In this document: positions 29,974-38,910 of the stretch, piece after piece
How the letters are laid out: each line of letters begins with the position of its first letter
How positions within the stretch are numbered: the stretch's first letter is position 1
Assembly: GCF_039545455.1 (NCBI RefSeq)
Contig: NZ_CP154467.1
Location: 2,164,501-2,228,500 of the forward strand
Length of the DNA: 64,000 bases
Source: Brucella sp. BE17
GTDB lineage: Bacteria > Pseudomonadota > Alphaproteobacteria > Rhizobiales > Rhizobiaceae
Direction of reading: 5' to 3'
Program-made: the position numbers and the translations under genes
Notes under the pieces: generated by a model
The model's input: only the letters and a program-made list of their open reading frames with translations
Database searches by the model: none
Told to the model about the DNA's origin: nothing

Positions 29974-31371
29974 ATGGACGTCTTAATCGCCAACACGCAA
30001 GATACGGCAAGACCTTTTGTGCCGCCTGCACCGCGTCCACGCGAGACGCCGGTGGGGCGTTTCGAGATGATGCGGGTAGTTTACAAAAATCCGCTCGAAC
30101 TCTGGGGCGAGCCGATCTACAACGAGCCTTGGGTGGATTCAAGCTGGCTGGGTATGCGCACGATCATCGCCAATGATCCGGGGCTTATCCGTCATGTTCT
30201 CGTCGATCAGGCCGCAAATTATCCGATGTCGGCGATCCGCCAGCGTGTGCTGCGCCCGCTTTTGCGCGATGGACTCCTCACTGCGGAAGGTGCCGTCTGG
30301 AAGCGATCGCGCAAGGCCATGGCACCGGTTTTCACTCCGCGTCATATCGGCGGATTTGCGCAGATTATGCGCGAGCGCTCCCGGTTGTTCGTGGAGCGTT
30401 ACAGGACGGATGGTGTCATCACCGATGTAGCCCATGACATGACGTTGTTGACCTATGATATTTTGGCTGAAACGTTGTTTTCAGGTGAAATCGCGGGCGA
30501 CGCTAACGACTTTGCCCGACAGATCGACAAATTGTTCGAGACGATGGGCCGCGTTGATCCTTTCGATCTGCTGGGCTTGCCCGACTGGTTGCCGCGCTTT
30601 ACGCGCCTGCGCGGCAAGCAATCGCTTGGATTTTTCCGCCAGATTGTCGCCGACACCATTGCGTTGCGCAAAGCGCGCATGGACAAGGGCGAGGCAGTCC
30701 CAAGCGATTTCCTGACGCTGCTTTTACGCGCTGAAGGCCCTGAGGGTTTAAGCCGGGCCGAGATCGAGGACAATATCATCACTTTTATCGGGGCGGGCCA
30801 CGAAACAACGGCGCGTGCGCTTGGCTGGACGCTTTATCTTCTCGCCAAGGCACCCGAGGACCGTGCGCTTGTGGAGGCGGAAATTGACGCGTTCTTTGCC
30901 GATGGCGGCCATGATGTACCACCGCAGGACTGGCTTGCGAAACTTCCCCTAACGCGGGCGGCCTTTGAAGAGGCGATGCGGCTTTATCCGCCAGCCCCTT
31001 CGATCAATCGCGAGGCGGCCAAGGATGATTGCTATGGTGATCTGAAGATCGCCAAGGGGACGGCGGTCCTCGTCATGCCGTGGGTGATTCACCGGCACAG
31101 GCTTTACTGGGATCAGCCTGACGCCTTCATGCCGAGCCGTTTCTGGCCGCAAAATCGCGACAGTATCGACCGCTTCCAGTATCTGCCGTTCGGAGCGGGG
31201 CCGCGTGTGTGCATCGGTGCGAGCTTCGCGCTTCAGGAAGCGGTGATTGCGCTGGCGACGCTGCTTGATGGGCGGCGCTTCGAGGCGTTGGAAACCACGA
31301 AGCCCTGGCCGGTGCAGAAGCTTACCACCCAGCCGCAGGGTGGCCTGCCCATGAAGGTTAAGAAGCGCTGA
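29974..31371 (+). CDS. Cytochrome P450
   Basis: A 465-residue soluble bacterial P450 monooxygenase. The I-helix oxygen-activation motif is GAGHETTARAL, the K-helix ExxR is EAMR in FEEAMRLYPPAP, and the haem-binding loop FGAGPRVCIG puts the ligand cysteine at about residue 413. The N-terminus has no membrane anchor. The substrate is not predictable, and no ferredoxin or reductase gene is adjacent. GAGG lies nine bases before the ATG. It diverges from gyrB (285-base gap) and its stop codon abuts that of the formaldehyde operon in an 18-base palindrome. Confidence 0.9.
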   Translation: MDVLIANTQDTARPFVPPAPRPRETPVGRFEMMRVVYKNPLELWGEPIYNEPWVDSSWLGMRTIIANDPGLIRHVLVDQAANYPMSAIRQRVLRPLLRDGLLTAEGAVWKRSRKAMAPVFTPRHIGGFAQIMRERSRLFVERYRTDGVITDVAHDMTLLTYDILAETLFSGEIAGDANDFARQIDKLFETMGRVDPFDLLGLPDWLPRFTRLRGKQSLGFFRQIVADTIALRKARMDKGEAVPSDFLTLLLRAEGPEGLSRAEIEDNIITFIGAGHETTARALGWTLYLLAKAPEDRALVEAEIDAFFADGGHDVPPQDWLAKLPLTRAAFEEAMRLYPPAPSINREAAKDDCYGDLKIAKGTAVLVMPWVIHRHRLYWDQPDAFMPSRFWPQNRDSIDRFQYLPFGAGPRVCIGASFALQEAVIALATLLDGRRFEALETTKPWPVQKLTTQPQGGLPMKVKKR

Positions 31372-31380
31372 TCAGCGCTT
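31363..31380. repeat. Perfect 18-base palindrome containing two convergent stop codons
   Basis: AAGCGCTGATCAGCGCTT is its own reverse complement. The P450 stop TGA is at 31369-31371 and the fghA stop on the minus strand is at 31372-31374, with no gap, so both proteins end in Lys-Arg encoded by the same sequence. It could fold in both mRNAs, but no T-tract follows. Confidence 0.7.
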
Positions 31381-32208
31381 CAACCGCTCACCATGCCACT
31401 TCAGATGCTCTCCCATAAAGGTTGAGATGAAGAAATAGGAATGGTCATAGCCTTCGTGCATGTTCAGCGTCAGCGGAATCTCGGCTTGTCTGCAGGCTGA
31501 TTCCAAAAGCCACGGGCGCAGGCCTTCCTCCAAAAACCCGTCGGCTGCGCCCTGATCGACCAGAAATTCCGGGAAACGATAGCCATCCTCGATGAGGTTG
31601 ACTGCATCATAGATGCGCCATGCCCGCTCTTCGGGACCGAGATATTTTTCCAGCGCCGGTTTTGACCATCCAGCGGTCGAGGGTTGCACGATAGGTGCGA
31701 AAGCTGATGCTGATTTGAAGCGGTCCGGATTTTTGAGCGCAATGGTCAGTGCGCCATGCCCACCCATGGAGTGACCGGTGATGGCCTGTCGCTCCATGTC
31801 GAGCGGAAACTCGCTCGCCACCAGTTCGGTCAGTTCTTCTGTGATGTAGCTATACATCTGATAATTTTTGGCAAAAGGCGGCTGTGTCGCATCGACATAA
31901 AAGCCCGCGCCTTTGCCGAACTGCCAGTTATCCGGCTCGTCAGGCACGTCGTCACCGCGCGGGCTGGTATCCGGGCAAATGACGGCAATTCCAAGTTCTG
32001 CTGCCATTTGCCGATATTCACCCTTATCCATCACGTTCTGGTGCGTGCAGGTTAGGCCGGAAAGATACCACAGCACTGGCACTGGACCATCTTGCGCCTG
32101 CGGCGGCAGGAAAAGTGCAAAGGTCATGTCGCACTGGTTGGTTTCGCTTTTATGGCGATAGACGCCCTGCGTTCCGCCAAAACCTTTTGCGGTGGAGATG
32201 GTTTCCAT
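31372..32208 (-). CDS. fghA: S-formylglutathione hydrolase
   Basis: A 278-residue esterase-D-type alpha/beta hydrolase. It hydrolyses S-formylglutathione to formate and glutathione, the second step of glutathione-dependent formaldehyde oxidation. It shows VPVLWYLSGLTCTHQNVMDKG, the nucleophile elbow GHSMGGHGAL with the catalytic serine near residue 146, and YDHSYFFISTF near the C-terminus with the catalytic histidine. I chose ATG at 32208 because AGGAG lies seven bases upstream and overlaps the TAG stop of the preceding acetyltransferase; the longer upstream frame is non-coding. Last gene of the adhI-GNAT-fghA operon. Confidence 0.93.
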   Translation of the reverse strand: METISTAKGFGGTQGVYRHKSETNQCDMTFALFLPPQAQDGPVPVLWYLSGLTCTHQNVMDKGEYRQMAAELGIAVICPDTSPRGDDVPDEPDNWQFGKGAGFYVDATQPPFAKNYQMYSYITEELTELVASEFPLDMERQAITGHSMGGHGALTIALKNPDRFKSASAFAPIVQPSTAGWSKPALEKYLGPEERAWRIYDAVNLIEDGYRFPEFLVDQGAADGFLEEGLRPWLLESACRQAEIPLTLNMHEGYDHSYFFISTFMGEHLKWHGERLKR

Positions 32209-32218
32209 CGGTTGTCTC

Positions 32219-32689
32219 CTATGCTGCTTTCGAAGGGGCAAGCCGCATATCGACATGCGGGATACCGTCTTCGAGATATTCTTCCGAAATGACCACGAAA
32301 CCGAAAGAGCCATAGAATTTCTGCAAATGGCTCTGCCCGCCAAGTTCGATGGCAAGGCCCGGAAACTGTTCTTGCGCAAAGGCGATGGCTTCGCGCATCA
32401 GCTGCTGGCCGAGCTTAAAGCCGCGATAATCGGCGTGAACCACGACGCGGCCGATTTTCGCCGGTTTGCCTTCGGTCTCAGGAGGAAGAACCCGCAAGCT
32501 CGCCGCAAGTTCCTCTCCATCCAGAATACGCAGCTGAAAGGCGTTGAAATCCTTGCCGTCGATCTCGGGGTAGGGGCATTTTTGTTCGACCACGAAGACA
32601 TCCACGCGCAGTTTGAGGATTTCATAAAGTGCGCGCGGCGTCAGATCGTCGAATGCATCCCAGCAAGAGACGAAGGTTTTTTCCCTCAT
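32219..32689 (-). CDS. GNAT-family acetyltransferase (ElaA-like) in the formaldehyde operon
   Basis: A 156-residue N-acetyltransferase resembling ElaA, with ALYEILKLRVDVFVVEQ, then IGRVVVHADYRGFKLGQQLM (acetyl-CoA-binding loop) and QKFYGSFGFVVISEEY. Its ATG overlaps the adhI stop (TAATG) and its own stop overlaps the ribosome-binding site of fghA, so it is translationally coupled on both sides. The acceptor is unknown. The tight coupling suggests a role in dealing with formaldehyde or its adducts, but that is inference. Confidence 0.85.
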   Translation of the reverse strand: MREKTFVSCWDAFDDLTPRALYEILKLRVDVFVVEQKCPYPEIDGKDFNAFQLRILDGEELAASLRVLPPETEGKPAKIGRVVVHADYRGFKLGQQLMREAIAFAQEQFPGLAIELGGQSHLQKFYGSFGFVVISEEYLEDGIPHVDMRLAPSKAA

Positions 32690-33801
32690 TAGTAAACCAC
32701 CACCGAACGGATCGACTTGCCTTCATGCATGAGATCGAAAGCCGTGTTGATTTCGTCGAGCGGCATGGTGTGGGTGATGAGATCATCGATATTGATCTTG
32801 CCATCCATATACCAGTCGACGATTTTCGGCACATCCGTCCGCCCGCGTGCGCCGCCGAATGCCGTGCCTTTCCATACGCGTCCGGTGACGAGCTGGAACG
32901 GGCGTGTGGAAATTTCCTTGCCAGCTTCCGCAACGCCGATGATGATCGATTCACCCCAGCCGCGATGGCAGCATTCGAGCGCCTGACGCATGACATCGGT
33001 ATTGCCGGTGGCGTCGAAGGAATAATCGGCCCCGCCATCGGTCAGATCCTGTATCGCCTGCACTACCTTGTCATTGCCGATCTCACGCGGATTGACGAAA
33101 TCGGTCATGCCGAATTTTTTGGCCATTTCAACCTTGGACGGATTGATATCGACGCCGATGATCTTGTCGGCGCCAACCATACGTGCACCCTGAATGACAT
33201 TGAGCCCGATGCCACCAAGCCCGAATACCACCACATTGGAGCCCGGACGGACTTTGGCGGTATAAATTACCGCACCGATGCCCGTGGTAACACCGCAGCC
33301 GATATAGCAGATCTTGTCGAACGGCGCGTCTTCGCGCACCTTGGCCACGGCAATTTCCGGCAATACGGTGAAATTGGAAAAGGTCGAGCAACCCATATAA
33401 TGGAACACATCGCCGCCGTCACAGGAAAAGCGCGTGGTGTTGTCGGGCATGAGGCCTTGCCCTTGCGTCGAGCGGATGGAGGTGCAGAGGTTCGAGCGTT
33501 GCGAAAGGCACGTCTTGCACTGGCGGCATTCCGGCGTGTAGAGCGGAATGACGTGATCGCCCGGCTTGACAGAGGTCACGCCCGCGCCCACTTCGCGCAC
33601 GATGCCAGCACCCTCATGACCGAGAATCGCCGGAAATTTTCCTTCCGAATCAAGGCCCGAAAGTGTGTAGGCATCTGTATGGCATACACCGGTCGCCATG
33701 ATCTCGACCAGCACTTCGCCCGCCCGAGGTCCGCCGATCTCGACGGTTTCAATGGTCAGCGGCTTGTTGGCTTCCCATGCAACGGCTGCACGTGATTTCA
33801 T
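32689..33801 (-). CDS. adhI: S-(hydroxymethyl)glutathione dehydrogenase (class III alcohol dehydrogenase)
   Basis: A 370-residue zinc- and NAD-dependent dehydrogenase that oxidises S-hydroxymethylglutathione (from formaldehyde and glutathione) to S-formylglutathione. It has the catalytic zinc site ([24 protein letters not shown]), the structural zinc cysteines in [17 protein letters not shown], the dinucleotide-binding [13 protein letters not shown] and the class III pattern [12 protein letters not shown]. It is also called frmA or flhA in other species. It follows the frmR-like gene and is coupled to the GNAT gene by a one-base overlap. Confidence 0.95.
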   Translation of the reverse strand: MKSRAAVAWEANKPLTIETVEIGGPRAGEVLVEIMATGVCHTDAYTLSGLDSEGKFPAILGHEGAGIVREVGAGVTSVKPGDHVIPLYTPECRQCKTCLSQRSNLCTSIRSTQGQGLMPDNTTRFSCDGGDVFHYMGCSTFSNFTVLPEIAVAKVREDAPFDKICYIGCGVTTGIGAVIYTAKVRPGSNVVVFGLGGIGLNVIQGARMVGADKIIGVDINPSKVEMAKKFGMTDFVNPREIGNDKVVQAIQDLTDGGADYSFDATGNTDVMRQALECCHRGWGESIIIGVAEAGKEISTRPFQLVTGRVWKGTAFGGARGRTDVPKIVDWYMDGKINIDDLITHTMPLDEINTAFDLMHEGKSIRSVVVY

Positions 33802-33837
33802 GATGGTGTTCCTCTTCTTCGTATTTCTGTAACGCGC

Positions 33838-34122
33838 CTATTTAAGATAGGTCCGCAAAATTCGCATAATGGCGTCGATTTCGGTATCGGGATCAGTTTG
33901 CGGCGTAATTGTCGAGCGCGCCTGCCCAAACGTCTCGCGAAAATGGCTTTCCAACACTTCCGCCATCAATCCGTTGGTGGCGCCGCGCAGGGCTGCGATC
34001 TGCTGCAGCAAGGCTGCGCATGCGGTGCCGGATTCAACAGCCCGTTCAAGTGCCTCGGCCTGTCCCTTGATGCGCTTGAGACGTGTGAGAGCACGTTTTT
34101 TATCTTCCGGTGAATGCGGCAT
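33838..34122 (-). CDS. frmR: FrmR-like formaldehyde-responsive repressor (CsoR/RcnR family)
   Basis: A 94-residue all-helical repressor. The N-terminal PHSPEDKKRALTRLKRIKGQAEALER is the DUF156 signature with the conserved cysteine at the FrmR position in SGTACAALLQQIAALRGATNGLM and a histidine in LESHFRETFG. In E. coli FrmR the N-terminal proline and cysteine are bridged by formaldehyde, releasing DNA; both are present here (Pro2, Cys35). It is the first gene of the formaldehyde operon, 36 bases before adhI, with an operator upstream. Confidence 0.9.
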   Translation of the reverse strand: MPHSPEDKKRALTRLKRIKGQAEALERAVESGTACAALLQQIAALRGATNGLMAEVLESHFRETFGQARSTITPQTDPDTEIDAIMRILRTYLK

Positions 34123-34150
34123 GAAACCTCCCGATCTCTTAACAAGCTAT

Positions 34151-34167
34151 ATACTGTAGGGGAGTAT
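34151..34167. promoter_or_regulatory. FrmR-type operator ATACT-GTAGGGG-AGTAT
   Basis: Perfect five-base arms ATACT/AGTAT flank a G-tract, the classic CsoR/RcnR/FrmR binding-site architecture. It is 28 bases upstream of the frmR start and so would overlap its promoter. Confidence 0.75.
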
Positions 34168-34303
34168 GTCAATTGGCGCAGAATCTTTCTTTCGTAGCAT
34201 GGCTTCGCGTCGTCGGCAGCGTAGGGGGAATTCTATTTCGTCACGAGGTGATGCCTTGCGGGACAGGCAACGCAATGGGATAAGCAGCACAACACTCGAT
34301 TTC

Positions 34304-36772
34304 ATGGAAACGCCTGTGCCGAAACTGCCCGATCTTCCAGTCACCCGCATTCTGCCTGAACTCGACACGGCATTGAAGACGCATGCAAGCGCAGTGCTCG
34401 TCGCGCCTCCCGGTGCGGGCAAGACCACGCTTGTGCCGCTCCATCTGCTGGATGCAGACTGGCGCAAGGACGATATGATCTTGGTTCTCGAACCCAGGCG
34501 TCTGGCCGCACGCGCCAGTGCGCGGCGTATGGCGGCATTACTCAATGAAGAACCGGGCGAGACGGTCGGCTATCGCATGCGGCTTGAAAGCAAGGTTTCG
34601 GTCAAGACCAAAATCCTTGTCGTAACCGAAGGCGTCTTTGCGCGTATGATCCTCGACGATCCTGATCTCAAGGGTGTTGCCGCCGTCCTTTTCGATGAGT
34701 TTCACGAGCGCAGTCTCGATGCCGATTTCGGTCTTGCGCTCGCGCTCGACGTGCAGGCGGCGCTGCGCGAGGATCTGAAAATCCTCGTCATGTCGGCAAC
34801 GCTCGATGGCGCACGCGTGGCCTCCCTGCTTGGCGATGCACCAATCATCGAGAGCGAGGGCCGTGCTTTTCCGGTCGATATTCGCTATCAAGACCGCAAA
34901 CCCGGTCAGCGCATCGAGGATGCGGTTGTGGGTACAATCCAGACAGTACTTGGTCAGGAGAACGGCAGCGTTCTGGCTTTTCTGCCTGGGCAGGGCGAAA
35001 TCGAGCGCGTTGCAGGTATTCTCGAGCGAGTTTTGCCGGCTAATGTTATCCTTGCACCACTCTATGGTGCACTCGAAGGACAAGCTCAGGATGCGGCGAT
35101 CAAGCCCGCGCCAAAAGGTTTTCGCAAGGTGGTGCTGGCAACATCAATAGCCGAAACCTCGATTACCATTGATGGGGTGCGCGTGGTGATCGATTCGGGC
35201 CTTGCGCGCCTGCCGAAATATGAACCTGATACTGGGCTGACGCGGCTTGAAACCGTGCGTGTCTCACGCGCCAGCACCGATCAGCGCGCCGGTCGCGCCG
35301 GGCGTACCGAACCGGGGATCGCCATCAGACTTTGGCACCAGGGCCAGACGGCATCTTTGCCAGCTTTTTCGCCGCCGGAAATTCAGGAGGCCGACCTCTC
35401 TTCCCTTGTGCTTGATGCAGCCGCATGGGGGGTGACCGATCCGACGGCCTTGGCCTTTCTCGATTTACCTCCGAAACCGGCGCTGAAGGAGGCAAAAGCA
35501 CTTTTGCATCGGCTGTGTGCGCTTGATGAAACAGGGCGTTTGACGCGTAATGGTGAGGCCATGCGCAAGTTCGCTTTGCCGGTGCGCCTTGCCGCAATGG
35601 TGCTTGCGGCTGGCCAACGCGGTGAAGCGCAAAAAGCGGCGGAAATCGCCATGCTTTTGACCGAGCGCGGCCTTGGCGGCAATGATGTGGACCTTGAAAC
35701 CCGCTTTTCACGCTTTCGTAATGATCGTTCACCGCGCACGCAACGCGCCAAGGGTCTTGCAAAGCGGATTGTCAGTTCGATAGCCAAGGAAGGTACGCCT
35801 GCCAATTCCAGCGTCGGGCGCATGTTGATCGATGCCTATCCCGACCGCGTTGCAAAAGCGCGTGGGACATCGGGGCAGTTTTTGCTGGCCAATGGTCGCG
35901 GCGGCGAGGTCGATCAGGCGTCACCCCTCAGCCGCGCATCCTGGCTGGTGGTGACGGATATGGCCGGGCGGGCCGGGCGCGCACGCATTCTTGCGGCGGC
36001 TGAAATATCAGAAGCTGAAATCCGCGAGGCGCTTCATGACAGGATCGAAAGCGGCCGGCAGGTCGTCTATGACGCGGAAAAGAACGCGCTTCGCGCCCGC
36101 GAAGCAGTGCGGATCGGCGCTGTTGCTTTGTCTGAAAAGTCGCTTGCCGCTCCAAGAGGTGCAGTCGCCGATGAAGGCGTGATAGAGGCGCTGCGCACGC
36201 ATGGGTTGGACATCTTGCCATGGAGCAAGGACGCGCAAATCTTGCGCCTTCGTCTGAGCTGGCTCTATCGCGGCCTTGGCGATCCATGGCCGAAAATGAA
36301 TGACGAGCATCTTCTGGAAACGCTTGAAGACTGGCTGTTGCCGTTTCTGACCGGTGAAGCGCAGCTTTCCCGTATCTCCACGCACGCGCTGAAAAATGGC
36401 CTGATGAGCCTTGTGCCCTTTGAGCGGCAACGCCATGTCGAGCAGCTCGCGCCAACGCATTTCACTGTGCCGACCGGCTCGCATATTCCCATCCGCTATG
36501 ATGCAGAGGAGCCAGTTCTGGCAGTGCGCGTTCAGGAGCTTTTCGGCCTCTCCACTCATCCATCGATCGCCAATGGCAGTGTGCCCTTGTTGCTGGAGCT
36601 TTTGTCTCCTGCCCATCGCCCGATCCAGATAACCCGTGATTTGCCGGGTTTTTGGGCGGGCTCATGGGCTGATGTGCGCTCTGACATGCGTGGACGTTAT
36701 CCCAAACATGTCTGGCCGGAAGATCCGGCCAATGCGCAAGCCACGCGAAGAGCGAAGCCGCGCGGCGCATAA
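34304..36772 (+). CDS. hrpB: ATP-dependent helicase HrpB
   Basis: An 822-residue DEAH-type helicase. Motifs in order are APPGAGKTTLVPL (I), LEPRRLAARASA (Ia), DEFHERSLDADF (II, DEFH), SATLDG (III), TSIAETSITIDGVR (V) and QRAGRAGRTEPG (VI), followed by HrpB-specific C-terminal domains (NEYDR-type region and WP ... RYPKHVWPEDP end). The enzyme's natural substrate is unclear in the family. I start at METPVPKLP (34304). An upstream in-frame ATG at 34166 lies in the FrmR operator region and gives 46 atypical residues. No strong ribosome-binding site is visible at either. Confidence 0.9.
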   Translation: METPVPKLPDLPVTRILPELDTALKTHASAVLVAPPGAGKTTLVPLHLLDADWRKDDMILVLEPRRLAARASARRMAALLNEEPGETVGYRMRLESKVSVKTKILVVTEGVFARMILDDPDLKGVAAVLFDEFHERSLDADFGLALALDVQAALREDLKILVMSATLDGARVASLLGDAPIIESEGRAFPVDIRYQDRKPGQRIEDAVVGTIQTVLGQENGSVLAFLPGQGEIERVAGILERVLPANVILAPLYGALEGQAQDAAIKPAPKGFRKVVLATSIAETSITIDGVRVVIDSGLARLPKYEPDTGLTRLETVRVSRASTDQRAGRAGRTEPGIAIRLWHQGQTASLPAFSPPEIQEADLSSLVLDAAAWGVTDPTALAFLDLPPKPALKEAKALLHRLCALDETGRLTRNGEAMRKFALPVRLAAMVLAAGQRGEAQKAAEIAMLLTERGLGGNDVDLETRFSRFRNDRSPRTQRAKGLAKRIVSSIAKEGTPANSSVGRMLIDAYPDRVAKARGTSGQFLLANGRGGEVDQASPLSRASWLVVTDMAGRAGRARILAAAEISEAEIREALHDRIESGRQVVYDAEKNALRAREAVRIGAVALSEKSLAAPRGAVADEGVIEALRTHGLDILPWSKDAQILRLRLSWLYRGLGDPWPKMNDEHLLETLEDWLLPFLTGEAQLSRISTHALKNGLMSLVPFERQRHVEQLAPTHFTVPTGSHIPIRYDAEEPVLAVRVQELFGLSTHPSIANGSVPLLLELLSPAHRPIQITRDLPGFWAGSWADVRSDMRGRYPKHVWPEDPANAQATRRAKPRGA

Positions 36773-36850
36773 GGACCTGCGACCGGATAACTCAGTTTCG
36801 CTTGCATTTCCCGGAGTTGTTGCCGCATAAGAAGCCCATATGAGGGTTTT

Positions 36851-38143
36851 ATGCACGCAGAATTTGACAATCGCGCTTCCAATCTTTCCCGCCGCCCACG
36901 GCTGACCACGCTGGTCCGCGTGCGCTGGCTTGCCATTGTCGGGCAGACGGCAGCGGTTATGTTTGTAGCACTTTATCTGCAATTTCCGTTTCAGATAGGC
37001 GTCTGCTTTGCGCTGATCGCAGCCTCCGCATGGCTCAATCTCTATCTCTCGTTTCGCTTTCCCGCCAGCCACAGGCTGACACCGATGGCCGCCAGTCTCG
37101 GGCTTGGCTTCGACGTGCTTCAGCTTGCAGGCCTACTCTATCTGACCGGCGGGCTTCAAAACCCCTTCGTCATCATGATGGTCGTGCCAGTGATCATTTC
37201 GGCCACCGCGCTTTCGGCGCGTCATACATTGGCGCTGGCCCTTCTGGTCGTGGTCTGCACCTCGGTGTTGACGGTTCGCTATGAACCACTGCCCTGGTAT
37301 CCGGGTGAAACGCTCGATCTGCCTTTACTTTTTGTCATTGGTATCTGGTGTGCCATCGTGTCTGCTTTGGGCTTTACCGGGGTCTATGCCTACCGCATTG
37401 CCGAAGAAACCCGTCAGCTCGGTGATGCCTTGACCGCAACCGAACTGATTTTGCAGCGCGAGCAGCACCTCACCGCGCTCGATGGTCTTGCCGCGGCTGC
37501 AGCGCACGAGTTGGGGACACCGCTTGCCACAATCGCACTCGTGGTCAAGGAAATGCAGCGTTCGCATATGCAGGATACGGGCCTTGCGGAAGATATCGCA
37601 TTGTTGCATTCGCAGACCCAGCGCTGCCGGGAAATCCTGCAACGGCTAACCAGCCTGTCTTCGGAGGGCGAGGAGCATATGTCGCGTCTGCCGTTATCCT
37701 CGCTGATCGAGGAGGTGATTGCTCCGCATCGCGATTTCGGTATCAGGCTCGATGTGCACAAGCAGGAAGGGCCGAAGCCGGAGCCGGTAACGCGGCGCAA
37801 TCCCGGTCTTCTTTACGGGTTAGGTAATCTGGTGGAGAATGCGGTCGATTTCGCGCGCGAAAATGTCATCGTCACCTGGGGCTGGGAAGACAATCAAGTC
37901 AGCGTGACCATTCAGGATGATGGCGATGGCTTTAAACCAGAAATTCTCGACCGTATCGGGGAACCTTATATGAGTAGTCGCGACAGCAGCCAGCATGGCG
38001 GCGGTCTGGGGCTTGGTTTGTTTATCGCCAAGACGCTACTGGAGCGTTCCGGCGCACAGATCACTTTCCGTAATCGCAACAATCCGGGGCAGGGGGCCGA
38101 GGTCAGGGTGATTTGGCCGCGCTCTGCATTTAACCGCGCATGA
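36851..38143 (+). CDS. regB: Redox sensor histidine kinase RegB/PrrB/ActS
   Basis: A 430-residue membrane histidine kinase. Residues about 25-190 contain six hydrophobic segments, with the conserved quinone-associated motif GGLQNPF between them. The dimerisation/phospho-acceptor box is AAAHELGTPLATIAL with His219, and the redox-active cysteine of the family is present as Cys259 in QRCREIL. The ATPase domain has NLVENAVDFA, DDGDGF and GGGLGLGLFIAKTLL. It signals oxygen or redox state to RegA. In Brucella the pair is called PrrBA. GAGGG precedes the ATG by six bases. Confidence 0.93.
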   Translation: MHAEFDNRASNLSRRPRLTTLVRVRWLAIVGQTAAVMFVALYLQFPFQIGVCFALIAASAWLNLYLSFRFPASHRLTPMAASLGLGFDVLQLAGLLYLTGGLQNPFVIMMVVPVIISATALSARHTLALALLVVVCTSVLTVRYEPLPWYPGETLDLPLLFVIGIWCAIVSALGFTGVYAYRIAEETRQLGDALTATELILQREQHLTALDGLAAAAAHELGTPLATIALVVKEMQRSHMQDTGLAEDIALLHSQTQRCREILQRLTSLSSEGEEHMSRLPLSSLIEEVIAPHRDFGIRLDVHKQEGPKPEPVTRRNPGLLYGLGNLVENAVDFARENVIVTWGWEDNQVSVTIQDDGDGFKPEILDRIGEPYMSSRDSSQHGGGLGLGLFIAKTLLERSGAQITFRNRNNPGQGAEVRVIWPRSAFNRA

Positions 38144-38222
38144 GCGGTCCGTATAAAAAATCCTGTGCTCAACTTTTTGTGCGTGCTTTCAAAATTATTG
38201 ATTGAATACAATTACTTGCTAG

Positions 38223-38228
38223 TATAAT
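38223..38228 (+). promoter_or_regulatory. Candidate -10 box of a regA promoter
   Basis: A TATAAT hexamer lies 105 bases before the regA start in the 189-base gap after regB. The best -35-like match, TTGAAT, is 15 bases upstream of it. So regA may have its own promoter besides read-through from regB. Confidence 0.4.
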
Positions 38229-38332
38229 GGGAATTCCAGACAGCAGGAATTGCTTTAAGGATTCAATGGCTATTTGACTTTTTGACGCAGGGATATCAAT
38301 AAGGATACAAAAACTAAGGCAGGAAGTACCCG

Positions 38333-38896
38333 ATGGACGACTTGAAGCAGGAAGATACCGAAGCCATAGGCAGCGACCCCACCCTCCTTCTGGTTGATGA
38401 TGACAAACCTTTCTTGCAGCGTCTGGCGCGTGCCATGGAGAGCCGGGGCTTTCAGGTGATGACAGCCGAATCGGTTGAAGAAGGTATCGCGGCGGCAAAG
38501 GCCGCTGCCCCCGCCTATGCCGTTGTGGATATGCGTCTGGGTGATGGAAACGGCTTGGACATCATCGAAGCCATCCGCACCCGTCGCACCGATACCCGTG
38601 CCATCGTGCTGACCGGCTATGGCAATATCGCGACGGCTGTGAATGCCGTAAAACTTGGTGCCATCGATTATCTTTCCAAGCCTGCGGACGCCGACGAAGT
38701 GTTTGCAGCGCTGACCCGCCGTCCGGGCGAGAAGGTTGCGCCGCCAGAAAATCCGATGTCGGCAGACCGTGTGCGCTGGGAGCATATTCAGCGCGTTTAT
38801 GAAATGTGCGAACGCAATGTGTCCGAGACGGCGCGTCGGCTCAACATGCATCGCCGCACATTGCAACGCATCCTGGCCAAGCGCGCGCCTCGCTGA
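38333..38896 (+). CDS. regA: Response regulator RegA/PrrA/ActR
   Basis: A 187-residue DNA-binding response regulator. The receiver domain starts LLLVDDDKPFLQRLARAME, has the phospho-acceptor Asp66 in VVDMRLGDGNGLDI, and conserved Thr and Lys (VLTGYGNIAT; YLSKPADADEVF). The C-terminal Fis-like helix-turn-helix is RVYEMCERNVSETARRLNM with HRRTLQRILAKRAPR, which is close to invariant in RegA proteins. Partner of regB upstream. AGGAAG precedes the ATG. Confidence 0.95.
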   Translation: MDDLKQEDTEAIGSDPTLLLVDDDKPFLQRLARAMESRGFQVMTAESVEEGIAAAKAAAPAYAVVDMRLGDGNGLDIIEAIRTRRTDTRAIVLTGYGNIATAVNAVKLGAIDYLSKPADADEVFAALTRRPGEKVAPPENPMSADRVRWEHIQRVYEMCERNVSETARRLNMHRRTLQRILAKRAPR

Positions 38897-38910
38897 TTTT
38901 TGGGCTAAGT

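Noticed and set aside
32629..33795. A 388-codon plus-strand open frame opposite adhI
   Set aside because: Antisense shadow of the alcohol dehydrogenase; no domain is visible.
34166..34303. Extended N-terminus of hrpB from ATG at 34166
   Set aside because: It would begin inside the FrmR-type operator and add 46 basic residues not seen in the family, so the start at 34304 is preferred.
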